From: Corynebacterium cystitidis
GTDB lineage: Bacteria; Actinomycetota; Actinomycetes; Mycobacteriales; Mycobacteriaceae
Reading direction: 5' to 3'
DNA: 64,000 nucleotides
Assembly: GCF_900187295.1 (NCBI RefSeq)
Contig: NZ_LT906473.1
Coordinates: 620,001-684,000 of the forward strand
Positions 44,253 through 53,998 of the stretch are shown piece by piece (position 1 is the stretch's first letter; each line of letters begins with the position of its first letter). Under the pieces are notes generated by a model. It ran no database searches and was not told the DNA's origin. It worked only from the letters and a program-made list of their open reading frames with translations. The translations under genes and the position numbers were made by a program.

Positions 44253-45620
44253 TCAGTCGCCGTGGCGTGGTTCTTGGTCATCAACGATGACCACGGGGCC
44301 GGACGATGTCACGGCTGCCTCTGTGCGTTTCAGCACGACACGGGCAATAATCAAGCCGACCATGCCTACCGCCCACACGGAGAAGACGGCTAGCCAGGCA
44401 AAGCGGAAGTCAGCCCACTGGTATTCCAACCCGTGGGAGGAGTAATCCAGCATCACTCCCATTAGCTGGGCGGCCAGCATGCCTGCGATAAATCCGCCCA
44501 TATTGGCCATGCCGGTACCTGTCGCAACCACCGAACGCGGCAGTTTTTCGCGCACAGAGTCAAAACCGTAGTTGGCGGCTGGGGTTAAGATTCCGATGAA
44601 CAGCTGCATCACAATCACCGCGGCCACAGTACGCGGGGTAGGGGACCACAAGAACACGACCCAGCCCACCGAGTGCACCAGGGAAAAGAGGATGCCAGCG
44701 AGCTCGCGGCGCTGACCCGCACGCGAGGAGACAGCACCCATGAAGGGCCCGGCCAGCATGGTCACTACGGTGTTGATCACGAGCACCGTGCCCGCAAGTG
44801 GCTCGGAAAGTCCCATGCCCAGCGTCATCAGTGGAACACCCCACAGCAGGGAAAACACCAGCATGTACACCATGGACACCCAGTGCAGGAAGAAAGCCTG
44901 CCAGCACACCGCGGACCTAAACACGGTTTTCAGCGCGCTGCTTAAGGAAAGCCGTTCGGCGCGTTGGCGGGCGCGCTCCTGCATTTCTTCGCCGCGGGAG
45001 CCCTCCGGTGTGTCAGACACAGCGACGATGGCCGCCAGGCACACCAGCACTCCCGTAGCACCAAGGCTTAAAAACGCCACGGTCCAGCCGGAGGTGTTTA
45101 ACAGCCAGAGGAAAGGTACCGCCGAGAGGAACTGGCCTACTTGTCCACAGGCAGAGGTGAGTTGGGTAAACAGGGGTGTTTTCTTCATGGGGAACCAGTA
45201 CGGGAGGATGCGCATCACGGAAAGGAACCCGGTGGCGTCGCCCAGCCCGATGAGAACGCGGGCACCAATGGCTACCCAGTAGCTCGTCGTTAAGCCCAAG
45301 ATCGTTTGGCCTACAGCCATGATCAGCGCGCCGATCACCAGCATTTTACGGGGCCCGAAGCGGTCGATCAGCAGGCCCATGGGGATCTGGGCCAGCGCGT
45401 ATACGCCGATCTGTACTGCGGTGAACACCGCGATGCGGGAGGCGTCCACCTCGAAGCGTTCGATGGCATCCACGCCGGCCACGCCGAAAGAGGTCCGGCC
45501 TAAAATGGCCACGATGTAGACAGCCAGCGCCGCCACCCACACGGTAAGTGCTTTGGTGGTAACAACGTCGCGGGGGTTGGGGCGCGGGTTCGGTCGCGGT
45601 GCAGGCTGGGATTTAGGCAT
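44253..45620 (-). CDS. MFS transporter
   Basis: A 455-residue membrane protein with about 12 helices. The loop after helix 2 reads GLLIDRFGPRKML (about residue 75), the MFS motif A. The first half carries GRTSFGVAGVDAIERFEVDA and SAVPFLWLL segments; a longer charged loop (EEMQERARQRAERLS) links the halves. Substrate unknown. ATG 45620 (MPKSQPAPRPNPRPN) is used; an earlier start at 45713 would overlap the divergent thrC start. Confidence 0.85.
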   Translation of the reverse strand: MPKSQPAPRPNPRPNPRDVVTTKALTVWVAALAVYIVAILGRTSFGVAGVDAIERFEVDASRIAVFTAVQIGVYALAQIPMGLLIDRFGPRKMLVIGALIMAVGQTILGLTTSYWVAIGARVLIGLGDATGFLSVMRILPYWFPMKKTPLFTQLTSACGQVGQFLSAVPFLWLLNTSGWTVAFLSLGATGVLVCLAAIVAVSDTPEGSRGEEMQERARQRAERLSLSSALKTVFRSAVCWQAFFLHWVSMVYMLVFSLLWGVPLMTLGMGLSEPLAGTVLVINTVVTMLAGPFMGAVSSRAGQRRELAGILFSLVHSVGWVVFLWSPTPRTVAAVIVMQLFIGILTPAANYGFDSVREKLPRSVVATGTGMANMGGFIAGMLAAQLMGVMLDYSSHGLEYQWADFRFAWLAVFSVWAVGMVGLIIARVVLKRTEAAVTSSGPVVIVDDQEPRHGD

Positions 45621-45673
45621 ATGGTGCACCCTACTCTGCCCGTGTGTCGGGTGCTCCACGTAAGCTAGTGTCC

Positions 45674-47119
45674 GTGGATTATATTTCAACTCGCGATTCT
45701 TCCCGTACCCCATCTAAGTTCACCGATACTTTGCTCGGTGGACTCGCCCCGGACGGCGGGCTGTACATGCCGGTTCAGTATCCAGAGCTTGACGACGACA
45801 CCTTGAGCCAGTGGCGCACGCTACTAGAGGAGAAGGGTTATGCGGCGTTGGCTGCTGAGGTGCTGAAGCTGTATATCGATGACATTCCGCACGAAGATAT
45901 CGAGGCGATTACGGCGCGTGCCTACCGCACCCCAAATTTTGCGACTGAGGCGATTGTGCCGGTTTCGCGTGTCGACAACCACCTCATGATTGCCCACTTG
46001 TCCGACGGGCCGACGGCCGCGTTTAAGGATATGGCGATGCAGTTGCTCGGGGAGCTGTTCGAGTACGAGCTGGGCCGGCGTTGTGAGACCATCAATATTT
46101 TGGGTGCGACGTCGGGTGATACTGGGTCATCGGCGGAGTATGCGATGCGCGGGCGTACCGGGATCCGCGTGTTTATGTTGACTCCGGCAGGGCGGATGAC
46201 GCCGTTTCAGCAGGCGCAAATGTTCGGTTTGGATGATCCGAATATCTTTAACATCGCTTTGGATGGCGTGTTTGATGACTGCCAGGATGTAGTCAAGGCC
46301 GTCAATGCTGATGCTGAGTTCAAGGCAAAGTACCGCATTGGCGCGGTCAACTCGATTAATTGGGCGCGCTTGTTGGCGCAGACGGTGTACTATATTTCCA
46401 CGTGGCTGCGCGTGACTGAGTCGAATGATCAGAAAGTGTCCTTTAGCGTTCCTACCGGTAACTTTGGTGATATTTGCGCCGGCCATATTGCGCGCCAGAT
46501 GGGGCTGCCGATTGACCGCTTGATTGTGGCTACTAACGAAAATGACGTGCTCAATGACTTTTTCACCACCGGCAAGTACATTCCGCGCTCGGCGGCTGAA
46601 ACTCTGGCGACTTCGTCGCCGTCGATGGATATTTCCAAGGCGTCGAACTTTGAGCGCTTTGTTTTCGACCTGTTGGACCGTGACGCCACGCGTATCGACG
46701 AGCTCTTCGGCACGGCGGTGAACACCGGCGGTTTCTCCCTGGAAGATGATGTCACCCGTTCGAAGGTGCGCGATGAGTTCGGGTTTTACTCGGGCAAGTC
46801 CACACACTTGGACCGCGTTGCCACAATCAAGGCGTTGCACGAGGCGTTCGACATCATCATCGACCCGCACACAGCGGACGCAGTGAAGGTTGCCCGCGAG
46901 TGGGAAGACGAAACTGACACCCCGATCGTGGTGCTGGAGACGGCGCTGCCAGTGAAGTTCTCTGAGACCATTGTGGAATCAATCGGGCAGGAGCCGGAGA
47001 TCCCTGAGCGCTTCGCGGATATTATGGGCGCAGATCGCCACGTGGCTGATATGCCGAATGATGCCGAAAAGGTGAAGGAATTCATCGCAGAATCCATTGC
47101 CAAGTCAGACGTTAAGTAA
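45674..47119 (+). CDS. thrC: Threonine synthase
   Basis: A 481-residue PLP enzyme that converts O-phosphohomoserine to threonine. Start GTG 45674 gives VDYISTRDSSRTPSKFTDTL, matching the usual N-terminus. The Schiff-base Lys is in TAAFKDMAMQLLG (about residue 117), and the phosphate-binding GATSGDTGSSAEYA lies at about 148. The length equals that of the C. glutamicum enzyme as I know it. It is monocistronic by layout, separate from hom-thrB. Confidence 0.96.
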   Translation: MDYISTRDSSRTPSKFTDTLLGGLAPDGGLYMPVQYPELDDDTLSQWRTLLEEKGYAALAAEVLKLYIDDIPHEDIEAITARAYRTPNFATEAIVPVSRVDNHLMIAHLSDGPTAAFKDMAMQLLGELFEYELGRRCETINILGATSGDTGSSAEYAMRGRTGIRVFMLTPAGRMTPFQQAQMFGLDDPNIFNIALDGVFDDCQDVVKAVNADAEFKAKYRIGAVNSINWARLLAQTVYYISTWLRVTESNDQKVSFSVPTGNFGDICAGHIARQMGLPIDRLIVATNENDVLNDFFTTGKYIPRSAAETLATSSPSMDISKASNFERFVFDLLDRDATRIDELFGTAVNTGGFSLEDDVTRSKVRDEFGFYSGKSTHLDRVATIKALHEAFDIIIDPHTADAVKVAREWEDETDTPIVVLETALPVKFSETIVESIGQEPEIPERFADIMGADRHVADMPNDAEKVKEFIAESIAKSDVK

Positions 47120-47208
47120 TCCTCGTCGGGGCAAACCTCATCTGAATCAACCCGAAACCTGAATCAACCCAAAGCAAGCTGGAGCAACCTGGAGTAAAGG
47201 AGCCACTG

Positions 47209-47388
47209 ATGGCACAGGAACAATTTGCAGGCCCGGAATACTTCACCGAGTTCGATCCGGAGAAGTTCATCCGCGACATGAAGATCCAGGCCGAGGAAGC
47301 CGAGAAGGGCCAGAACCAGAGTAAGAACGGTGACAAGGATGTCGCTGCTGCTGAAATGGATGCTGAAGGCCCGCAGCCCGAGAAGTAA
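47209..47388 (+). CDS. Small acidic protein, 59 residues
   Basis: MAQEQFAGPEYFTEFDPEKF, IRDMKIQAEEAEKGQNQ, ending EGPQPEK. ATG 47209 follows AAAGGAGCC with normal spacing, and the stop at 47386 is 12 bases before the protease gene. Many Glu/Asp/Lys residues and no hydrophobic core suggest a disordered or helical small protein. The good ribosome site and position in an apparent operon support it as a real gene. Confidence 0.65.
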   Translation: MAQEQFAGPEYFTEFDPEKFIRDMKIQAEEAEKGQNQSKNGDKDVAAAEMDAEGPQPEK

Positions 47389-47400
47389 GGCAGTAAGACT

Positions 47401-48372
47401 GTGAGCAACTCCACTGGACGACACCGCCAAGCGCAAGGCCACACCGGTGCGGGGCTGACCTTATGGTCGGCCCTTGTCATGGTGGTCGCATTTGTCGTGG
47501 CGATTGTGGTGTGGATGGGGATAACCACCCACGATGTAACAACGCCGTCGGCGGAAGAGGTAGCCGTGAAGCAGTCGGCCCAAACACCGCCACCGGTGGA
47601 TCCGAATGTGGTCCCACAATCCACGGTGCTCACGCCGACTTCCGCGCCGTGGGCACCGGGCACGTTAATTCAGTTGACAGATTTCTATCCGCAGCCGGGG
47701 CAAACATTCACCGCCCAGTCGTGCACGGTGGCGTTCAGTTTTACCGGCGAGGATGGTCGCGCGTATGCGGTGACGGCCGGGCATTGTGGCAAGGTCGGCG
47801 ATCTGGTGTGGCCCACCAATGCTACGCACGCCGAGGACTATAGGGTGGAGGCCGGTACCTTCATTTATTCCGGTATGCAGCCCCCAGGCACAGAAGGTGC
47901 TGGAGGCACAGGTCAGAACATCGACATCGGAATCATTGAGATCACCGACCCCAGTCGTGCGATGGAGGTTGTCGGTGACGCGATCCCAACGGGTCTTGTT
48001 GTCGATCTGCACACTGAGCTGATCGACGTGTGCAAGACCGGTGGTACCACCGGTTATACCTGTGGTCAGTTCGGCCAGCCCAACCAGATTCAGCTTGTCA
48101 CGGACGATAGCGGCACCACCATCGAGACTCGGGGGGATCTTGCCCAGGTGTGCGCGGCGAAGGGCGATTCGGGCGGCCCGGTGTTCACGGAGGTAAATGG
48201 CCGGGCGGCGATTATTGGGGTGGTGTCTGGCACCGAGGCGGGCATCAACGTGGAAGATTGTGCTACTGAAGAAAGCCAATCCATGCTCATGTCCTATACG
48301 AATATGGACGCCACTTTGGATGTCATCAGCACCGTGGTCCCCGACGCAGCGCTGATTGAACAGCCCTGGTAG
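47401..48372 (+). CDS. Membrane-anchored trypsin-like serine protease (S1 family)
   Basis: A 323-residue protein: a cytoplasmic N-terminus, one membrane helix (about residues 21-42), a Pro/Thr-rich linker and a chymotrypsin-fold domain. The triad is in VTAGHCG (His, about 120), NIDIGIIEI (Asp, about 178) and KGDSGGPV (Ser, about 257). It has the disulfide-type cysteines of the family, so it should act outside the membrane. Translation starts at GTG 47401. Confidence 0.88.
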   Translation: MSNSTGRHRQAQGHTGAGLTLWSALVMVVAFVVAIVVWMGITTHDVTTPSAEEVAVKQSAQTPPPVDPNVVPQSTVLTPTSAPWAPGTLIQLTDFYPQPGQTFTAQSCTVAFSFTGEDGRAYAVTAGHCGKVGDLVWPTNATHAEDYRVEAGTFIYSGMQPPGTEGAGGTGQNIDIGIIEITDPSRAMEVVGDAIPTGLVVDLHTELIDVCKTGGTTGYTCGQFGQPNQIQLVTDDSGTTIETRGDLAQVCAAKGDSGGPVFTEVNGRAAIIGVVSGTEAGINVEDCATEESQSMLMSYTNMDATLDVISTVVPDAALIEQPW

Positions 48373-48413
48373 CACATGCGCACGTAACGACGCCACACTG
48401 CACTGAACGACGT

Positions 48414-49151
48414 TTAGCGGGCCCAGCGCTGGTCGAATGCCTCGTTGGCCGGCGACTCCTTCCTCGTTGGCTTGCCACCTTCTTCAAAATCCACAACTTG
48501 GATGGAATCCGGGCCGTAGAGGCTTAGCGAGATCAGTTCGATGTCCTTATCCCCGGTGATCACGGTCCACTTCTTTTCAATTTCGGCCTGTTCGCGGTCT
48601 GTGTCAGCAAACCACGTATAGAAGACTTCTTTGTCGTGGTTGCTGCCAGGAAAGTCGAGAATGGCTAGCGAGTCGGCGCCGGTTACCCTGGCGTCGGTGA
48701 TCAGTTTTTCGAGCTGCTCTGGTGGCATCGAGCTATAACAGAACCCCCAGAAATCTAGCTGCATGTTGTCCGGGGTCTCGAGGGCCAGGTTTGTCAGGCA
48801 GGTGCTCATGAGCAGTTGATCGATGTGGATGGCTAAAGCGCTGGGGTTGGCGTCGGCTGCTTCGGTGAGCATCCCTTCGAGCCGGAGTCCGTTTTGGGCG
48901 GGAGCCGCGCTCGCTTCGTCGATAAGCCATGGCTGAACCAATCCAAGGGTGGCCTGTGGGTCTGTCTCAAATGTTGGCCCAGCGCTGTTCTTCTTCTCTT
49001 TGGGTTGCGGCGTTGCTTCGCTACTGGCTTCGTGGTTGACAAGCAGGACGATTAACACCACAGCGGAGATGAGGAGCACCCCGTAGCCCAACACGAACAC
49101 TGGTGCAGGCAGTATGCGGCGGGGCTTCGCGGGCGTTATCGAGGTGCTCAT
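48414..49151 (-). CDS. Membrane-anchored protein of unknown function, 245 residues
   Basis: A short N-terminus, one helix (about residues 17-40, VFVLGYGVLLISAVVLIVLL), a Lys-rich linker and an extracytoplasmic domain with two or three cysteines (TCLTNLALE, GFCYSSMP). No family known. The domain order and cysteine spacing recall the next gene at 49222, which suggests divergence after duplication. Confidence 0.7.
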   Translation of the reverse strand: MSTSITPAKPRRILPAPVFVLGYGVLLISAVVLIVLLVNHEASSEATPQPKEKKNSAGPTFETDPQATLGLVQPWLIDEASAAPAQNGLRLEGMLTEAADANPSALAIHIDQLLMSTCLTNLALETPDNMQLDFWGFCYSSMPPEQLEKLITDARVTGADSLAILDFPGSNHDKEVFYTWFADTDREQAEIEKKWTVITGDKDIELISLSLYGPDSIQVVDFEEGGKPTRKESPANEAFDQRWAR

Positions 49152-49221
49152 AGTAGATAGAAGTTTAGTGGTGGAAGTCGAAACCGATCAAAGTGAACCG
49201 CCATGGTTCCAGTGCCTGTTT

Positions 49222-50427
49222 TCAAGGTCGCTCGTCTTCCACCAAACCGTCAGAGGTGAGGGTGTACCACAGGAAGTCGGACGTATCACGGGGGAAGAAG
49301 GTGACTCGGATGCGTACGCCCTCGGGAGCGCGGAGGTTGCCATAGTCTTGCTCAATGGTGTCTGGATTGACGTCGTTGAAGGAAACCCGGTAATCATGGG
49401 AGCCAATTGCGGAGGATTCGATCTGAAATGGATCATGGTCACGCACTGCGTTAATGACAGAGACGAACTCCTCAACGTCAGTTTCTTCTTGGCAGGCGGC
49501 GTCGACCCCGATACGGGTGTCGGCACGGCGGGTTCCCTTGGCGTCGAAGCCGAAGAAGCAATAGCGGGAGGTGAGCTTGTTGATTGCCTCAACGAGTTTC
49601 TCCGGGTTATCCAGAGCATCGGGAACCATCACTGCAGAGACGACGTAATCCATTCCTGGGCGGATTGGCTCCTTGAACTTATCCAGGGTGACGTCGGCGA
49701 ACACATCAGCATCGACATGTTCTTTCATCTCGTCGGATAGTTCGATGCCCATGATCATCGAGTCATAGTCTTGCCCCGTGGTGTCATCGACTACGATCTC
49801 GCCAGGCTTGGACGACGCTGTAGACCCATTTTGGGCCGAGCTAGTTTCCGTCGGCTGCGTCGATGATGCTTCGCTGGTGCCTGTAGCGCTGGTGCTAGCA
49901 GGAGAGGATGTGGTACTGCCCGCCGCCGGATCCACGTCGTTACCACCGCTGAACAGCGCAAAAGATGCGATTAGTGCGATGATTGTTAACACCACCAAGA
50001 CGCCGATGACTATGAACACGGTCATGTTGGAGCCCGAGGTGGTTGTACCCGCGCTTGACGATGACGCCGCTGGTGCTCCCGCGAAACCGTACTGGGGGGA
50101 AGCACTAGGCTGATTGAACTGCTGCCCACCGGAGGAGGGCTGCCCGCTGGGGTAGTGCTGCCCGCCGGAGGAGGGCTGGTTGGCATAAGGGTTCTGGTTG
50201 GGCGCTTGATCCTGGTTGTAGGGCTGGCCGTAGTTGGGTTGCTGCGGGCCACCGAACTGCCTAGTGTCGTTTGATTGCCCAGGCGGAAAGTGCTGGCCCG
50301 GTTGGCCCGGCTGGCCCGGTTGGCCCGGCTGGGTGCTCTCACCGTATGGGTTCGGCACCGAAGGCTGGGATGGTCCCTGTGGTGGTGGGCCGTACGGGTT
50401 GGGGTTCTTAGAGTTATCCGACGACAT
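49222..50427 (-). CDS. Membrane-anchored protein with Pro/Gly/Gln-rich cytoplasmic head, 401 residues
   Basis: Residues 1-130 are low complexity (PNPYGPPPQGPSQPSVPNPY, then PGQPGQPGQPGQ from an 18-base repeat at 50292-50340). One membrane helix follows (about residues 136-160), a Ser/Thr/Ala linker and an extracytoplasmic domain with cysteines in SRYCFFGFD and DAACQEE. Pro-rich heads of this kind occur in envelope-spanning proteins of actinobacteria. Function unknown. A possible relative is the gene at 48414. Confidence 0.7.
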   Translation of the reverse strand: MSSDNSKNPNPYGPPPQGPSQPSVPNPYGESTQPGQPGQPGQPGQHFPPGQSNDTRQFGGPQQPNYGQPYNQDQAPNQNPYANQPSSGGQHYPSGQPSSGGQQFNQPSASPQYGFAGAPAASSSSAGTTTSGSNMTVFIVIGVLVVLTIIALIASFALFSGGNDVDPAAGSTTSSPASTSATGTSEASSTQPTETSSAQNGSTASSKPGEIVVDDTTGQDYDSMIMGIELSDEMKEHVDADVFADVTLDKFKEPIRPGMDYVVSAVMVPDALDNPEKLVEAINKLTSRYCFFGFDAKGTRRADTRIGVDAACQEETDVEEFVSVINAVRDHDPFQIESSAIGSHDYRVSFNDVNPDTIEQDYGNLRAPEGVRIRVTFFPRDTSDFLWYTLTSDGLVEDERP

Positions 50428-50646
50428 AGGCGTTGCCTTTCAGCTGAAAATCGTGTGTACAAAACCTGATAGATATGTTCAGGATAGCGGAGAAGAAAAG
50501 CGGAGACTGGCACAGCCGGCTTTGCCCGCAATAGCATTCTAGCCAGCACCACCGGCTCGCCTGGGCCTCGCCTAGGGCTAGGGCTAGACTGGGCGCGTCT
50601 GTACTAGTGAACATTGCGCCGCCGCAGAAAGGTTCCCGCGAAGGTT

Positions 50647-51174
50647 ATGCCGATCCCAGAGTTTATCGTCGAAACGCGAAAGAAAATCGGGCACGATCCG
50701 ATGTGGATACCCGCGGTTACCGCTGTTGTGCTGCGTGATTCTACCGATGATTCGCCGTGGGCTGTGCCCGAGGTATTGCTGGTGCGTCGCGCCGATAATG
50801 GCACGTGGACACCCGTGACCGGAATTTGCGACCCAGGCGAGGAAGCCCACGTCACCGCGGTACGTGAAACCAAGGAAGAGACAGGTATTCAGGCCACCCC
50901 GGAGGCGTTATTAGGTGTTGGTGCGATTGGGCCCGTTGTTCATAACAATGGTGACCAGGCAAGTTATCAGTCTGTTGCCATTCGCTTGGAGCCTGAAGAC
51001 CCTGGTGCGGAACCGCTGGTTGGTGACGACGAGTCCGTAGATGTCGGTTGGTTTTCCATCGCGCATATGCCGGTGCAAGACCCGAAGTTCCGCCTGATCA
51101 TCGCGGATGCTGTTGCACAACGGAAGCACCCGCAGGCGTTTCGGCCGCGGATGGGCTTTACCAAGCGCTCCTAG
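50647..51174 (+). CDS. Nudix hydrolase
   Basis: A 175-residue protein with a Nudix box GICDPGEEAHVTAVRETKEE then TGI (about residues 59-81), which binds metal for cleaving nucleoside diphosphate-linked substrates. The box has the family Glu residues, with T in place of the usual L after RE. ATG 50647 is used, after GAAGG. Substrate unknown. Confidence 0.88.
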   Translation: MPIPEFIVETRKKIGHDPMWIPAVTAVVLRDSTDDSPWAVPEVLLVRRADNGTWTPVTGICDPGEEAHVTAVRETKEETGIQATPEALLGVGAIGPVVHNNGDQASYQSVAIRLEPEDPGAEPLVGDDESVDVGWFSIAHMPVQDPKFRLIIADAVAQRKHPQAFRPRMGFTKRS

Positions 51175-51206
51175 TCACGTGCACCCGGCCCCGCTACAAT
51201 GATGTC

Positions 51207-51932
51207 ATGGCAACAAAGATCGAGACTGAAAACACCGACACCACGCTCGCGCCCCTCGACACCACCGGTGTTGAGCGCATCTTGTGCGTTGTCGCCCACC
51301 CGGATGACCTGGAATACGGCATTTCTGCGGCCGTGGCCGCCTGGACTGCTAAAGGCATCACGGTGGACTACCTGCTGCTGACTGCTGGCGAGGCCGGCAT
51401 GCAGCGCCCACCGGCCGAAGTAGGCCCGCTACGTGCCAAAGAACAGCAGCGGGCCTGCGACATTGTCGGCGTTACTGAGCTGCGGATTCTTGACTTTCCC
51501 GATGGGCTGATGGAATACGGCATCCCCGTACGTAAGGCGATCGCGGAGGCGATCCGTGAGCTCAAGCCCGACTGGGTTGTTACCTCTAACTTTGACCTTG
51601 AGGCGCCTTGGGGCATCAACCATGTTGACCACCGCGTGACCGGCAAGGCCACAGCTGATGCGGTCCGCGATGCGGGCAATAAGTGGCTTTTCGACGATCT
51701 AGGCGCCCCACACGCGGCCTCCAAGTTCTTGGTAGGCGGTGTGACTGATCCTACCCACTACCAGGATGTGGCGGGGGAGTTCTTTGACAAGGGTGTGGCC
51801 TCACTTGCCGCCCACAAAGAATATTTGGCTGACCTACCAAATCACCCGAGCCCGCAGGAAGTGCTCGAGTTTGCTACGCGCCCTGCTGGCGATTCGGAGT
51901 GTGCGATGTGCTTTAAGGTGTGGGATATGTAA
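51207..51932 (+). CDS. PIG-L family N-acetylglucosaminyl deacetylase
   Basis: A 241-residue zinc-dependent deacetylase. Zinc ligands are in VVAHPDDLEYG (about residue 33, HPDD) and the later HVDHR (about residue 140). This family includes MshB and Mca, which deacetylate a precursor in or detoxify via mycothiol; this one is shorter and I cannot assign the substrate. ATG 51207 is 32 bases after the Nudix stop, so the two may be cotranscribed. Confidence 0.85.
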   Translation: MATKIETENTDTTLAPLDTTGVERILCVVAHPDDLEYGISAAVAAWTAKGITVDYLLLTAGEAGMQRPPAEVGPLRAKEQQRACDIVGVTELRILDFPDGLMEYGIPVRKAIAEAIRELKPDWVVTSNFDLEAPWGINHVDHRVTGKATADAVRDAGNKWLFDDLGAPHAASKFLVGGVTDPTHYQDVAGEFFDKGVASLAAHKEYLADLPNHPSPQEVLEFATRPAGDSECAMCFKVWDM

Positions 51933-51943
51933 AAGGGGGCTGG

Positions 51944-53455
51944 CTAGTCGTCGGCAAGTACTCCGCGGGTTACTGCTTCAAGCCACTGCTGGGCGTAGTC
52001 CTGGCCGCGCAGGCTTTCAATGTAGTAGCCACCCTTGTAGTAGCTCATGTGCTTCGGCCCAAAATCGCCTGCAAGTTGCGCCGTGAGCACAGTGTTTGCG
52101 TGTGTTGGGTCAGCCAGTGCGCCATCTAAACCGCTGACCTCGGCGACCGCAGCCATCGCAACCGTTGTCGCGTGGTGTGCAGCAGCCTGCCGCATCTCGG
52201 TGGCGGTGGTGATGCGCGGAAGATGGCCCGCATAGGAAACATCCTTGTAGAGGGTTTCGGCAGCGTCGAGAGCATAGAGCGTATCGACGACCACCCGGAT
52301 CCACACTGCTGCCTCAGGTGAGGCCGCGGCGAGAATATCTGCCACCGCGCCGAGAATACCACCGAGATACTCTGCAGTAACGGCCTCGTGCATCAGATTG
52401 GGCAACGCTGCAATGAGGATCAGCCCGAATAATTCGGCCGGGTCAAGTCCGTTGCCGGAATGATCGTAGGCAAGGTCGCCGTATTCGTGTAACTCGATAA
52501 TAATGTGTGTAATCGCTGGTAATTGCGCCAATGTCAGCCCAGCAGCCTCGGCGGCTTCATCGACCTCCACACCGGCGAAAACTTGGGACAAGAACTCTTT
52601 CAGGATCGGCCCGGACTCCAGATCGCCGGGCACATCCTTGTCAACCCGTGAGGCATAATCAGCCAGTACTCTGATCAATGAGTCCTGTGGTGAAGAGCAG
52701 GATAAATCCTCGGCATTACACAGCGAGAGTACTTTGCCGTAAAGTTCGGCAAAGTCGCGTTGACGTGGCCCGGCCATGCCTTCGCGTGCACCATGCACAC
52801 CGGTGCCACCGCCGTTAATGATCTCGAAGTTAGCACCCATTTCGCCTGGGGGAAGAGGGCCATAAAGTTTGGCTGGTTGCGGCCGGTTTGAGTGATCGTC
52901 GATACGTGCGCGCCCAGGATCGGCGACCAGTAAAACCGCAGCGATATCATCAGCGGTAATGCCGGTGACCTCGCCGTTGGCGATCAACGCAGCCACATCG
53001 CCAACGACCGCTGCTCCCTGCGAATAGCCAGCGAAGATGAATTTCGTTTCTGGGCAGTGCGCCGCGACCATCTGGACTTCGTCGAGCGCGGTCTGGACAC
53101 CAGCCAAGCGTGACTCGCCGAAGGTGGACATTTCATAGCCGAACTCATCACCGTGCAGCGCACTGAACGCACCCAAAGAACTGGGGTATGAGATGTTGAA
53201 ACCGCTGACGTTTCGCGCCCCGAATTCGATTTGCAGCTCGTCGGCAGGATTGTAGCCGTTGTCAAAAAGGGGTTGCGGCTCGGCCGTGTGGAACCGATTG
53301 GACATCCCTGTGCCACCTGCCTGCAACACGTGCACCGGAGTGCAATTCGCGGACACCTCAAAAGCCTGTGCTGGGGTGGTGGCCTGGGAGACAGCGAGGG
53401 ATTGGGCCAGGCTCGCGGACAAACCAAGTGCAATAACGGTACGGGCAGACAGCAC
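51944..53455 (-). CDS. Secreted cutinase-family protein, 503 residues
   Basis: A signal peptide (residues 1-30, cleavage near TPAQA), then the cutinase domain with N-terminal VHVLQAGGTGMSN, the nucleophile elbow FAGYSQGAAVV (Ser about residue 145) and a second-half Asp/His candidate in NGGGTGVHGAREG. About 200 residues of C-terminal sequence without known domain follow (MTDLDGA-like helices, ending ITRGVLADD-type). Related proteins of corynebacteria and mycobacteria are lipases or phospholipases. The stop is 12 bases past the convergent deacetylase. Confidence 0.82.
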   Translation of the reverse strand: MLSARTVIALGLSASLAQSLAVSQATTPAQAFEVSANCTPVHVLQAGGTGMSNRFHTAEPQPLFDNGYNPADELQIEFGARNVSGFNISYPSSLGAFSALHGDEFGYEMSTFGESRLAGVQTALDEVQMVAAHCPETKFIFAGYSQGAAVVGDVAALIANGEVTGITADDIAAVLLVADPGRARIDDHSNRPQPAKLYGPLPPGEMGANFEIINGGGTGVHGAREGMAGPRQRDFAELYGKVLSLCNAEDLSCSSPQDSLIRVLADYASRVDKDVPGDLESGPILKEFLSQVFAGVEVDEAAEAAGLTLAQLPAITHIIIELHEYGDLAYDHSGNGLDPAELFGLILIAALPNLMHEAVTAEYLGGILGAVADILAAASPEAAVWIRVVVDTLYALDAAETLYKDVSYAGHLPRITTATEMRQAAAHHATTVAMAAVAEVSGLDGALADPTHANTVLTAQLAGDFGPKHMSYYKGGYYIESLRGQDYAQQWLEAVTRGVLADD

Positions 53456-53521
53456 AGCAGAAACCTACTTTCGTGGTTAAGAGCTTAAAAGGAAGTATAG
53501 GGAGTCTGTGCCACAGGTGGT

Positions 53522-53998
53522 TTACTCCGCTGCCACCATCTCGTCGCGGTTAATTCTGGTGGCTAGGTACCGTGTCACGCTGAAAGGAACTCCGATGAGT
53601 TGGATATAGACCAGCTTTGAAAAGAACAAAGCTGTATCTAAACCGGTTAAGTCGAACCAAAAACGTGACACAAACGCGACGATCCCACCGATCAAAAACA
53701 AGACTAAAGACAAACAAATTGAGACCTGTAAACCGTGATCGCGCGCTTCGAGGTGAAGCTTGAACTCATATTCATCTAATTCTGTTGCCGGAAGATCAAT
53801 AGATTTGATGCTGCGACGCAGGGCGACAATACCGAAAATAAACAGGAAAGAACCGAGTATCCATAAAAGGTTGGAGATACCGGGTTGGAAAAAATGGAGC
53901 ATAGCGGCCAGGACAGTAACGGCGATAGCAATATAATTGACAGCGATCAGCTTCTTACGGGTTAAGGCTGACTGCGGAATGGTACCGGTGGTCTTCGT
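53522..53998 (-). CDS. Membrane protein downstream of an HTH gene (start unclear)
   Basis: The ORF from ATG 53902 (126 residues) has three membrane helices, but the same frame extends upstream to the stop codon of the HTH gene (53999-54001) and encodes another good helix (LIAVNYIAIAVTVLAAMLHF) before the first ATG. No ATG, GTG or TTG exists in that extension. So either translation uses a non-standard start or couples from the HTH gene, or the protein is shortened. Family not recognised; HTH plus small membrane protein pairs are common regulators in actinobacteria. Confidence 0.55.
   Translation of the reverse strand, partial: TKTTGTIPQSALTRKKLIAVNYIAIAVTVLAAMLHFFQPGISNLLWILGSFLFIFGIVALRRSIKSIDLPATELDEYEFKLHLEARDHGLQVSICLSLVLFLIGGIVAFVSRFWFDLTGLDTALFFSKLVYIQLIGVPFSVTRYLATRINRDEMVAAE

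Noticed and set aside
46127..48396. Long minus-strand frames over thrC and the protease gene
   Set aside because: They are complementary to clear coding sequence and have Arg/His-rich products.
50292..50340. GC-rich repeat as a mobile or regulatory element
   Set aside because: It simply encodes the PGQ repeats of the protein head.
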